This document shows positions 10,201 through 16,458 of a DNA stretch of 64,000 nucleotides, piece by piece (within the stretch, counting starts at the first letter, position 1; each line of letters opens with the position of its first letter). The position numbers and the translations under genes were made by a program. Below the pieces are notes generated by a model that was given only the letters and a program-made list of their open reading frames with translations, made no database searches and was not told the DNA's origin. The stretch comes from Geopseudomonas aromaticivorans (GTDB taxonomy: Bacteria; Pseudomonadota; Gammaproteobacteria; Pseudomonadales; Pseudomonadaceae): contig NZ_JAHRGL010000080.1 in NCBI RefSeq assembly GCF_019097855.1, forward strand, positions 76,198-140,197, in the 5' to 3' direction.

Positions 10201-10309
10201 GGCCCAGGGCAAGGAAGGCATAGGTGCCGGACAGCACCGCGAGGATCAGCAGGAACAGGGTCACCGAGCGCTCGCGCACGGCGAGGGCGGACAGGTTGGG
10301 GAAGCTCAT
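7241..10309 (-). CDS. RND efflux transporter, inner membrane pump subunit
   Basis: A 1022-residue RND permease of the AcrB/HAE1 superfamily. It begins with the usual short cytoplasmic stretch and first membrane helix (SVTLFLLILAVLSGTYAFL) and has two large periplasmic loops and two six-helix bundles. The helix 4 motif GLLVDDAIIAVEMM, with the proton-relay Asp pair, is intact. It drives proton-dependent export together with the adaptor encoded just upstream. Its ATG overlaps the adaptor stop by 4 bases, so the two are translationally coupled. No TolC-type outer membrane gene is nearby, so a housekeeping channel is probably shared. Substrates cannot be deduced. Confidence 0.95.
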   Translation of the reverse strand: MSFPNLSALAVRERSVTLFLLILAVLSGTYAFLALGRAEDPAFTVRAMVVTAVWPGATPEELQTQVVDRLEKRIQEVEYLYRIDTTIRPGQANLQIEFHDYSPQEKVPDLFYEVRKRMQDEAANLPAGVIGPIVNDDFSDVYFSLIAVTAPGLPMRELTRDAEALRDRLQRVAGVHKAMLLGERSERVYLEFDNARLINLGIAPQAVFDAIDASNRLLPAGRMETDGPRLQLRLDADLSDPQQLAAAPVRIGERVLKLADIATIRRGYEDPPSYLVRSRGQDALLLGVVMAKGENGLELGERLAAFLDAERQRLPLGMSLDVLTNQADAITGAVNLFQIKFLVAVAVVVAVSMLAIGLRAGLIVGIAVPLTLGITFLVMMLMGIDLDRITLGALIIALGLLVDDAIIAVEMMLVKMEEGWDRVRAAAHAWSVTAAPMLYGTLVTVAGFFPIGFAQSGVGEYAGNIFWVLAIALIVSWLVAVVFVPYLGVRMLPDFSKATGHGHAGVYQTPLYRRLRGAITWCVTWRKTVVGATVALLVVSIAAMVLLVQKQFFPSSDRTEVLIAVYQAQGSSIAATDRTAKRLEAILAPLPEVKTLSAYVGAGAPRFFIGANPEPPSPAFAKLVAVAQDAEARDRIMTTLQQHIDQGEFPEARVRVYRLLYGPPVIWPVAFRVFGPDPVVLRSIAHQVRAVMAASAHVVDPHLEWDERVPLLHLAMDVERLRLLGLTPQEVAQQLQFQLDGVPVTQLRQDIRSVTVVARGSSDGRRLDADSLDTLEVLTRDGRKLPFSQLGQVEVRFEDPVVKRYNREPFLTVQADIRDAQPNDVTAAVWQAMDDVRGRLPPGYRIDIAGSVEESGKANVSIQKLQPAMMAFMLILIMLQMRSFAGTFIVVATAPLGLIGAVIALLLFDQPFGFVALLGLTGLAGILMRNTLILTQQVADNSAAGMPVFASVVEAAVQRARPVVLTALAAVFAFAPLTQDSFWGPLAYVLIGGVAVGTAITLLFVPALYALWFRLAPAASVV

Positions 10310-11358
10310 CGGCCGAGTTCCCGCACGGGCATGTTGTCACTCAGCAGATGGGTGCCCAGCGCGACGACGCGGTCGTCGGCAACCAGCGGGCCGCGGATGC
10401 GCGCCGTTTCGCCATCCAGCGCCAGTACGCTCACCGCAACGGGCACAGCGCGACCCTCGCTGACTCGCCAGACCCGCGGCCCCTGGCCGCGCTCATCGAT
10501 GGCACCGATGGGCACCGTGAAACTGGCTTCATTCGCCGCCTGCGCGGCGAAGCGGGTGCGCAGTACCGTTCCGAGCACAAGGGCATCCTGCCGCTCCAGC
10601 AGCGTATAGCGGGCGCGGAGGGTGCGGCCTTGTGGATCGACGGCGCCGGCCGTTTCGCGCAGGCGCAGCGGCAGGGTCGTCCCGTCGGCAGCCAAGACCT
10701 CGCCGTGCTCAGGCGGTGTCACGCCCTGCGGAAAGTACACCTCGATCTCGCGCTCCTCGGCCTGGGCGAGGAGGGCCACCGGCTGCCCGGCGGCCACCAC
10801 CTGCCCGGGCTCGCCCGTTACCTCGATCAGTATGCCGGCTGCCGGCGCAAGCAGCTGGCCGTAGCCGAGGCCATTGCGGGCCTGGACCAGGCGCGCGGTG
10901 GCGGCGTCACGGCGGGTCTGGGCTTCGCGGCGGGCGAGTTGGACACGCTCGAGGGCTTGCGCGCTGACGAAGTTCCGCGTCTCCAGTTGGCGATGGCGAA
11001 CCAGATCGGCTTCGGCGGTCGCCAGCGCGGCATTGGCGGCGGCCAGGTCGGCTTCGGCGGCACTGACCGCCTGCGTCAGGTCTCGGGTATCCAGCGCAAA
11101 CAGCACCTGCCCGGCGCGCACGGACTGCCCGGCATCTATCGCGCGTTTGGCAATCCGGCCGCCGACCTGGAAGGCTAGCGGCGACTCGACCCGCGCGCGC
11201 ACCGTCCCCGACAGGCCCAGCGTCGCTTCGGAACTGCCGAGTACGGCCACTGTCTTGACGAAGGGCGGCATGGCTGCCGCTGTCTTGGGCTCCGGGCTAT
11301 CATTGCAAGCTGCGAGAAATAGCGAGCAGGCAGCCATCAAAAGCAGCGAAATACGCAT
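10306..11358 (-). CDS. RND efflux periplasmic adaptor (membrane fusion) lipoprotein
   Basis: A 350-residue adaptor. The N-terminus is a lipoprotein signal with lipobox LAAC (Cys at 18), so it should be lipid-anchored to the inner membrane. After that come the half-lipoyl/barrel-sandwich part (GLSGTVRARVESPLAFQVGGRIAKRAIDAGQSVRAGQVLF), a helical hairpin rich in Ala/Glu/Arg (AVSAAEADLAAANAALATAEADL), and the beta-barrel (ARYTLLERQDALVLGTVLRTRF). It links the RND pump to an outer membrane channel. It is the first gene of the two-gene efflux operon and is divergent from the tetR gene, which fits control by that repressor. Confidence 0.92.
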   Translation of the reverse strand: MRISLLLMAACSLFLAACNDSPEPKTAAAMPPFVKTVAVLGSSEATLGLSGTVRARVESPLAFQVGGRIAKRAIDAGQSVRAGQVLFALDTRDLTQAVSAAEADLAAANAALATAEADLVRHRQLETRNFVSAQALERVQLARREAQTRRDAATARLVQARNGLGYGQLLAPAAGILIEVTGEPGQVVAAGQPVALLAQAEEREIEVYFPQGVTPPEHGEVLAADGTTLPLRLRETAGAVDPQGRTLRARYTLLERQDALVLGTVLRTRFAAQAANEASFTVPIGAIDERGQGPRVWRVSEGRAVPVAVSVLALDGETARIRGPLVADDRVVALGTHLLSDNMPVRELGR

Positions 11359-11365
11359 GACCAGT

Positions 11366-11386
11366 CGTTCTCTTGATAAGTGAACG
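11366..11386. promoter_or_regulatory. Candidate TetR operator in the efflux/tetR intergenic region
   Basis: CGTTC at 11366-11370 and GAACG at 11382-11386 form an inverted repeat with an 11-base spacer, just upstream of the adaptor gene and facing the tetR gene. TetR-family repressors commonly bind such palindromes in the divergent promoter they control. The assignment is by position and symmetry only. Confidence 0.4.
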
Positions 11387-11440
11387 AGAATGTACAGTAA
11401 TCATTTTTGCTCATCCAGCACCGAGCGCAGGCGCGAAACC

Positions 11441-12055
11441 ATGTCAGCAAAAGCCGGACGCCCCACAGATCACCAGAAGGACCGCGACATTCTCCACGCC
11501 GCCCGGGAGCTGGTGTTCGCTGAAGGGCCGCAAGCCCTCACCATGGACAAGGTGGCGAGCCTGGCGGGCATCTCCAAGGTGACGCTGTATGCACGCTACG
11601 CCAACCGCTATGCGCTGTTGCAGGCCGTGGTGAGCAGCGAGGCGTTCGGCATCCACAAGGCGCTCGGGCGCATTCCCGCGAGTCATGAGGCGCTATGTGC
11701 CGACCTGAGTGCGCTGGTCGAGGCGATGGCGACCTTTGTATGCAGCGAGCATCATCAGCGCCTGATGCAGGCCCTGGGCTCGATACCGCAAAAAGCCCAG
11801 GATCTGACCGAGGTTTACCGCAGCGGACCGGCAAACACCCACCGCGTCCTGGCCGACTATCTTCAGGCGGCTGCGGAGGGTGGTCTGATCCGCTGCCCTG
11901 AACCTGCGGAAAGCGCTGAAATGCTGATGGGTATGGTGATGGGACTCGATGTGCTGCGCGGGCAATATCGTGTTCCGCTCGAACGCCGGACCATCGAGGA
12001 GCAGAAGGCGCATGCGCAACGCATCGTGACGGCCTTCATGTTGATCCATGCATGA
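11441..12055 (+). CDS. TetR family transcriptional regulator of the efflux pair
   Basis: A 204-residue repressor. The N-terminal helix-turn-helix is clear (TMDKVASLAGISKVTLYARYANRYALLQAVV), followed by a helical ligand-binding domain of normal size. The chosen start, ATG at 11441 (MSAKAGRP), gives the usual short leader before the first helix; a longer frame from 11390 has an unusual Arg/Ser-rich start and no ribosome site. It lies back to back with the RND operon and so probably represses it and itself until a toxic ligand is bound. Confidence 0.88.
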   Translation: MSAKAGRPTDHQKDRDILHAARELVFAEGPQALTMDKVASLAGISKVTLYARYANRYALLQAVVSSEAFGIHKALGRIPASHEALCADLSALVEAMATFVCSEHHQRLMQALGSIPQKAQDLTEVYRSGPANTHRVLADYLQAAAEGGLIRCPEPAESAEMLMGMVMGLDVLRGQYRVPLERRTIEEQKAHAQRIVTAFMLIHA

Positions 12056-12206
12056 CGCATGCAGCGTCAACGCCGAGCAGTTCCATGATGAGCGATGGCA
12101 TCAGTGGATGGTTGCCGATCCGGACAGGCTCGCCAGAGTGAGCAGGGAAGACTGGAATCCAGGGCCGCCGATCCACGGCAGGCCCGGTCAACGCAGGAGA
12201 TTGGTC

Positions 12207-12356
12207 ATGACCAGCACTTCGATCATCGGCTTCGAGAAGCACTGGAATGCGACCCTGACGCTGGACCGCACCTCTTTTATCGCACAACTGACCGCGTCGA
12301 TTCCGCCGCGCCCGGCCGACATGGGTCGCATCGTCGCGGCCAACCTGAAGCCGTAA
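12207..12356 (+). pseudogene. C-terminal stub of an MBL-fold (persulfide dioxygenase/Blh-like) hydrolase
   Basis: A 49-codon frame whose sequence (STSIIGFEKHWNATL, then FIAQLTASIPPRPADMGRIV) resembles the last part of metallo-beta-lactamase-fold hydrolases of the ETHE1/Blh type, where an IGxExRxN motif is followed by a PPRPxxMxxIxxxN tail. The metal-binding HxHxDH core is absent and there is no upstream room for it, so this is a deletion remnant. An AGGAGA sits before the ATG at 12207, so the short peptide could still be translated. It directly precedes the MFS gene. Confidence 0.5.
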
Positions 12357-12369
12357 ACAGGGAGGCAGC

Positions 12370-13662
12370 ATGGACCTTCAGTACGGCATCCGCCCCAACC
12401 TGGAGCAGTTCCTCCACCAGCTGTTGCAGGTGCTGCTGGTCGGCCTGACCATAGGCATGATGAGGACGGTGGTGCCGGCGCTGGCCGAGTCAGAGTTCGG
12501 GGTGCCGAAGAACTCCTTCGTCCTGCTCAGCTCCTTCGTGGTCGCCTTCGGGCTGGTCAAGGGCACGATGAACTTCGTCGCCGGCCGGCTTTCCGAGCGC
12601 ATGGGGCGGAAGAGGGTGCTGCTGCTAGGTTGGCTGGTGGCCCTGCCGATCCCTCCGCTGGTCTGGTATGCCCCGGGCTGGAACTGGATAGTGCTGGCCA
12701 CCGTGCTACTCGGCATCAACCAGGGGCTAACCTGGTCGATGACCCAGACTTCCAAGCTGGACATCACCCGCCTCGACGAACGTGGCCTGACCCTGGGCCT
12801 CAACGAGTTCGCCGGCTACCTCGGCGTGGCACTGGCAGGCGTCGTCACGGCCTACCTGGCAACCCTACTGGGGGCACGTACCGGTCTGCTGGTATTCGGC
12901 CTGACGGTGATCCTGCTGGCCCTGCTGCTGACCCAGCTGTGGGTCAGGGACACCTTGCCCTGGGCGCAGACCGAAGCGGCCCGCCATGTGCAGGGCTCAA
13001 GCTCACAGCCCCTGCCGCGCTATCCGCGCAATGTGTCGGCGCAGCCGGGCAGCTGGGAAATCTTCGCCCTCATGTCCTGGCGCGACCGCCGGCTGGCGGC
13101 GCTCAGTCAGGCGGGCCTGGTTGAGAAGTTCGTCGATGCGCTGGTCTGGGTGTTCTACCCGCTGTTCCTCTATCGGCAGGGGCTAAGCCTGCCCGAGGTC
13201 GGCTGGGTCATCGGCATCTACGGCTTCGTCTGGGGCGGCTCGCAGCTGTTCACCGGCCGGCTGTCAGATCATGTCGGCCGCTACTGGCCCAACGTGCTGG
13301 GAATGTGGATATGCGGCGCGGGCGTGGCGATGATGCTGCTGGGCCAAGGCATGTTCTGGTGGAGCCTATCGGCGGCGGTCTCGGGCCTAGGCATGGCAAT
13401 GCTCTATCCGAACCTGTCCGCCGCCGTGGCGGACATCTCCCATCCCGCCTGGCGCGGCTCGGCTATCGGCATCTACCGCTTCTGGCGCGACCTGGGCTAC
13501 GCCATCGGCGCCCTTGGTCTGGGGCTGGTGGCACATCTCAGTGGGCAGATGGAAGCGGCGTTCTGGTTCGTCGCGGTGTCGATGTTCGCGTCCGGTGCAC
13601 TGCTGGCCTGGTGGTGCGAGGAGACCCATCCGCGGCTCAATCAGCAGGCGACGCCGGGCTGA
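12370..13662 (+). CDS. MFS transporter
   Basis: A 430-residue major facilitator protein with about twelve hydrophobic segments. The loop between helices 2 and 3 has the MFS signature in the form GRLSERMGRKRVLLLG, and the second half repeats it as GRLSDHVGRYWPNVLG, giving the two six-helix halves. GGAGG lies just before the ATG. The substrate is not evident; the hydrolase stub immediately upstream suggests the pair was once an operon, possibly linked to sulfur or metal stress. It ends 38 bases before the dif-like site. Confidence 0.9.
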   Translation: MDLQYGIRPNLEQFLHQLLQVLLVGLTIGMMRTVVPALAESEFGVPKNSFVLLSSFVVAFGLVKGTMNFVAGRLSERMGRKRVLLLGWLVALPIPPLVWYAPGWNWIVLATVLLGINQGLTWSMTQTSKLDITRLDERGLTLGLNEFAGYLGVALAGVVTAYLATLLGARTGLLVFGLTVILLALLLTQLWVRDTLPWAQTEAARHVQGSSSQPLPRYPRNVSAQPGSWEIFALMSWRDRRLAALSQAGLVEKFVDALVWVFYPLFLYRQGLSLPEVGWVIGIYGFVWGGSQLFTGRLSDHVGRYWPNVLGMWICGAGVAMMLLGQGMFWWSLSAAVSGLGMAMLYPNLSAAVADISHPAWRGSAIGIYRFWRDLGYAIGALGLGLVAHLSGQMEAAFWFVAVSMFASGALLAWWCEETHPRLNQQATPG

Positions 13663-13699
13663 CTGGGGAAAGGCGATGAGCATTCATCGGTAATTTGTA

Positions 13700-13727
13700 A
13701 TTTAACATAATCATCATTATGCGAAGC
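13700..13727 (-). other. dif: dif-type XerC/XerD recombination site
   Basis: Read on this strand the 28 bases are ATTTAACATAA, then TCATCA, then TTATGCGAAGC. On the other strand they give the XerC arm GCTTCGCATAA, a 6-base centre TGATGA and the XerD arm TTATGTTAAAT. The XerD arm and the inner XerC arm equal the gamma-proteobacterial dif consensus; the centre differs from the common TGTATA. This is either the chromosome-dimer resolution site in the terminus or an attachment site of a Xer-using element. CCCTGCCC octamers further right all have the orientation expected of FtsK-guiding sequences pointing to it. Confidence 0.75.
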
Positions 13728-13834
13728 TTTGCCTGCGTGGGCCTGGATGGGAGGAGAAGCCCTTGGACAGCGCAAGTCGCCGGCGATAGCCAACCCGGCA
13801 TACAGCTTCCCAACCTCGCTTTCCAGCAAACACA

Positions 13835-14080
13835 GTCATCTTGGAGGGTCCTCTCCCTTGCCGCCACCGTGCCTTGGCCAAAGCCTGACCTTCCTGGGTG
13901 CGCTCGGAAATCTGCTCGCTCTCGACTGGCTGCGATGATTCCACGTACCCGCTGGCCTGCCGCCGTGCTGATGCCGATCACAACGCCGTGGCCTATCCGT
14001 ATCCGCAGACCAACACGCGGTGGTTAAGGAAGTATCGTAGGTCACGCCCCAGGCCGTCGAGTTTCGACACCACCTGTGGA
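13835..14080 (-). pseudogene. Decayed serine resolvase/invertase remnant
   Basis: Pieces of a serine site-specific recombinase appear in different minus-strand frames. At about 14020-14080 there is VVSKLDGLGRDLRYFLN, like the VxKLDRLxRSLxxLLN motif of TnpR/Pin proteins. At 13900-13980 there is GISTAAGQRVRGIIAASRE, like the STPxGRLxFxxxGAxAEFE motif. At 13850-13920 there is ISERTQEGQALAKARWRQGR, like ERTxxGLxxAxARG. The catalytic Ser region and the C-terminal helix-turn-helix were not found. I infer a broken mobile-element resolvase lying directly beside the dif-like site. Confidence 0.5.
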
Positions 14081-14205
14081 TGTCCGCAGTGAAACTGCGA
14101 GCCCGACACTGCAGAGCAAGACAGTTGTCGTCTGTTGTTCGCCAGATTGAAATCATCCACATAGAAAATAGGGATAACACCACACAACAACGAGGTTGGC
14201 CTTCA

Positions 14206-14457
14206 ATGTCTCGCGACACTCGAAAGCTGCATATCGTCAATCGTCTCGGCGGCGCACGTGCACTGATCACCTACATGGATACCAACCGTGTGGAGACGGC
14301 GAAAACCCGCCCGACCCAGAAAACCGAGGTGCTCGCCGATTTCCGCCCACATGGTTTCATCGTGCTGCTGGGGTACGATGAAGATCTCTGGCGGCACCCC
14401 GATACCGGCGCGCAATATCCTCACGCACCGAACGCCTGGGCCTACTGCCCGGAATGA
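14206..14457 (+). CDS. Hypothetical small protein
   Basis: An 83-codon frame starting MSRDTRKLHIVNRLGGARALITYMDTNR and ending HAPNAWAYCPE. I do not recognise the family. The composition (balanced charges, aromatic residues near the end) looks coding rather than random, but GAGG is far from the ATG and the frame lies between a broken resolvase and an integrase, so it may be part of mobile-element debris. No signal peptide or membrane segment is seen. Confidence 0.35.
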   Translation: MSRDTRKLHIVNRLGGARALITYMDTNRVETAKTRPTQKTEVLADFRPHGFIVLLGYDEDLWRHPDTGAQYPHAPNAWAYCPE

Positions 14458-14629
14458 CGATGCATCCAGGCAGCAGGGGAAGATGCTCCTGCTGCTGAGA
14501 GACATAAGCGACGACCGCTCTCACCATGGCAGTCGACGGTGCCAGGCACTGACCAGCTGTCTGCTCGAAGCAGCGGCGATACCGGGCGTGCAGACGGACG
14601 AGGAGCCCATACACCCAAATGCATCAATG

Positions 14630-14661
14630 CAATATCCGATAATCACCAGACCCGGATATTG
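14630..14661. repeat. Perfect inverted repeat upstream of the tyrosine recombinase
   Basis: CAATATCCG at 14630-14638 and CGGATATTG at 14653-14661, separated by 14 bases, in an AT-rich stretch about 80 bases before the integrase start. It could be an operator or a recombinase arm site. A TATATAC run follows directly and may be part of the integrase promoter. Confidence 0.5.
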
Positions 14662-14738
14662 TATATACTGCGTATTCTAGGTGTTGCGGTGGTGATTTTG
14701 CCGCGCTCACAAGATCTGTCCGCGCTCGAGTTCTCTTT

Positions 14739-16031
14739 ATGCCCACAGCCCCGTGTCCTCTGTTCGAGACCTATGGTCGCTTCCAGGAGCTGAATTTCCA
14801 GCAGCTCAGCGCAGAGCTGCCGATCGTGCGCGACTACCTGGCTGACTTCCCGGCCGAGCTACAGGCACTGGATGGCTACCAGGCGGTCCGTGGATTTCTG
14901 AAGTCCTACGCCGGCAACGAAACCACCTTCAACTCCTATCGCACCCACGTCGAGCGCCTGCTGCTGTGGGCATTGCTGGTCGCTCACAAGCCACTGCTTG
15001 AACTGCGCCGCCGCGATGCCGAAGCTTTCATGGAGTTCTGCCTGCGGCCGCCAAAGGATTGGGTTGGGCCGATGGTCAAGTCACGCTTTGTCCGGATCGG
15101 CGGGCGCAAGCAGCTCGATTCCGATAGCTATCAGGTCAATGAAGCCTGGCGCCCTTTCAGCGTTACCGTGCCCAAACGCAACCGCTCGCTGGCCGAGACA
15201 GGCCTGCAGGACATCACCAACCGCCCTTACAAAATGGCCCAGGGATCGGTGGCCCAGGTTTTCGCCGTCTGTGGCAGCTTTTTCCAGCATGCCATCGATG
15301 AAGGCCTGACCGAGGTCAATCCGTTCCGCGCGGTCAAGCAAAAGTCGATCTACAAACAGCGCAACACCTTGGACGTCGCTGGCCGCTCGCTCAACCAGCT
15401 GCAATGGGGCTATGTGATTGAAACCGCCGAGGCGATGGCTGACGAGGATGAGGTTCACGAACGGACGCTGTTCATCCTGACCACCCTGTTCGCGATGTAC
15501 CTGCGCGTTTCCGATCTGGTCGGTCGCGACAATTGGGAGCCAACGATGGGCGATTTCCGCAAGGATACGCTCGGTAACTGGTGGTTCCATGTGGTCGGCA
15601 AGGGCAACAAGGCAGCCAAGATCAGCGTCCGCGACGACTACATCCAGATTTACCTGGCACGCTACCGGCGCCACCTGGGCTTGCCTGCCCTGCCCTCGCC
15701 CCATGAAACTCAGCCACTGCTGTCGACGCTCAAGGGGCGTGCCGGCCTTTCCGATCGGCACCTGCGCCTGCTGCTGCAGCAGGTCTTCGACCGGGCGCTG
15801 GAGCGGATGGTCTCCGAAGGCTGGAGCGATGACGAAGTCGATCACCTGCGCTCGGCCTCACTGCACTGGCTTCGTCATACCTCGGCCACCTTCGATGCTC
15901 CCCGGCGTGACATGAAGGATCTGCAGGCCGATCTGCGCCACAACAGCCTGAGCACTACGCAGAACACCTACTACAACTCGCTCGACGAACAGCGCGCGCA
16001 CTCGGTCAAAAACCTGCGCATCAAGGATTAG
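14739..16031 (+). CDS. Tyrosine recombinase / phage-type integrase
   Basis: A 430-residue tyrosine recombinase. The N-terminal half holds the SAM-like core-binding region (FLKSYAGNETTFNSYRTHVERLLLW). The C-terminal catalytic domain has the box I Arg in AMYLRVSDLVG, a Lys in the VVGKGNKAAKI hairpin, the HWLRHTSATF motif (His-x-x-Arg) and a Tyr in TQNTYYNSL. It is longer than XerC/D, with an insert between about residues 110 and 150, and so belongs to the accessory integrases that move islands or cassettes. No excisionase or cargo is adjacent. It lies 1 kb from the dif-like site, with a broken resolvase between. Confidence 0.93.
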   Translation: MPTAPCPLFETYGRFQELNFQQLSAELPIVRDYLADFPAELQALDGYQAVRGFLKSYAGNETTFNSYRTHVERLLLWALLVAHKPLLELRRRDAEAFMEFCLRPPKDWVGPMVKSRFVRIGGRKQLDSDSYQVNEAWRPFSVTVPKRNRSLAETGLQDITNRPYKMAQGSVAQVFAVCGSFFQHAIDEGLTEVNPFRAVKQKSIYKQRNTLDVAGRSLNQLQWGYVIETAEAMADEDEVHERTLFILTTLFAMYLRVSDLVGRDNWEPTMGDFRKDTLGNWWFHVVGKGNKAAKISVRDDYIQIYLARYRRHLGLPALPSPHETQPLLSTLKGRAGLSDRHLRLLLQQVFDRALERMVSEGWSDDEVDHLRSASLHWLRHTSATFDAPRRDMKDLQADLRHNSLSTTQNTYYNSLDEQRAHSVKNLRIKD

Positions 16032-16212
16032 CGGCTGGCCCGATGACGCCCAGCGCATCCCCGACTTGCACGCCTGGTTTGCCCCAAAACAGCTCCTGCG
16101 AAGTCGTGCACGCACTCTTGTGGATCAAGCTGCAGCCGCAATGATTGGCCCGGCGCGGATGTGTGCCGTGATGAAGCCGGTGGCGCGGCCCCGCTGCCGT
16201 GAACGCCAGGGA

Positions 16213-16228
16213 TGGCATGCAATCTGCA
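16213..16228 (+). promoter_or_regulatory. Probable sigma-54 promoter of the nirBD operon
   Basis: TGGCATGCAATCTGCA matches the sigma-54 form TGGCACG-N4-TTGCW with the essential GG and GC doublets at the right distance and two mismatches. Nitrate/nitrite assimilation genes of pseudomonads are commonly NtrC and sigma-54 dependent. A weak NtrC-like half-palindrome (TTGCACGCCTGGTTTGCC, from 16066) lies about 150 bases upstream, a normal enhancer distance. Transcription would start near 16240. Confidence 0.55.
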
Positions 16229-16272
16229 TTCATCCCCCTGCAGCCTGCCGCTCTCCGGCAGGACGTCCCAGT

Positions 16273-16308
16273 TGGTCATCGGCGACCACCAGCCTCCACA
16301 GGCGCGGG
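16273..16308 (+). promoter_or_regulatory. ANTAR-type RNA hairpins in the nirBD leader
   Basis: TGGTC, hexaloop ATCGGC, GACCA (16273-16288) makes a perfect 5-bp stem with a six-base loop having A at position 1 and G at 4, the mark of RNA targets of ANTAR antiterminators such as NasT/NasR. Four bases later CCTCC, ACAGGC, GCGGG (16293-16308) offers a second hexaloop with the same A1/G4 bases, but its stem has one C-C mismatch. Two such hairpins ahead of a terminator is the known architecture for NasS-NasT control. Confidence 0.5.
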
Positions 16309-16371
16309 ACGGGGTGAACCGGGCAACGTGGCTCAGGCAGGCACCCCACCAACAATCCATGAATACCAGGC

Positions 16372-16412
16372 AAAGGCGCCTGGAGCTGCTCACCAGCTCC
16401 AGGCGCCTTTTT
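16372..16412 (+). terminator. Leader terminator ahead of nirB
   Basis: A perfect 17-bp stem (16372-16388 with 16394-16410), loop CTCAC, followed by a short T run, ends 47 bases before the nirB start and well after the predicted promoter. A terminator inside the leader of the operon it precedes implies transcription attenuation, here probably relieved by an ANTAR protein in response to nitrate or nitrite. Confidence 0.85.
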
Positions 16413-16458
16413 GCGTTTTGCTGGCCATGCCCGGCAGTGGCAAGACTGAGGAAAAGCC

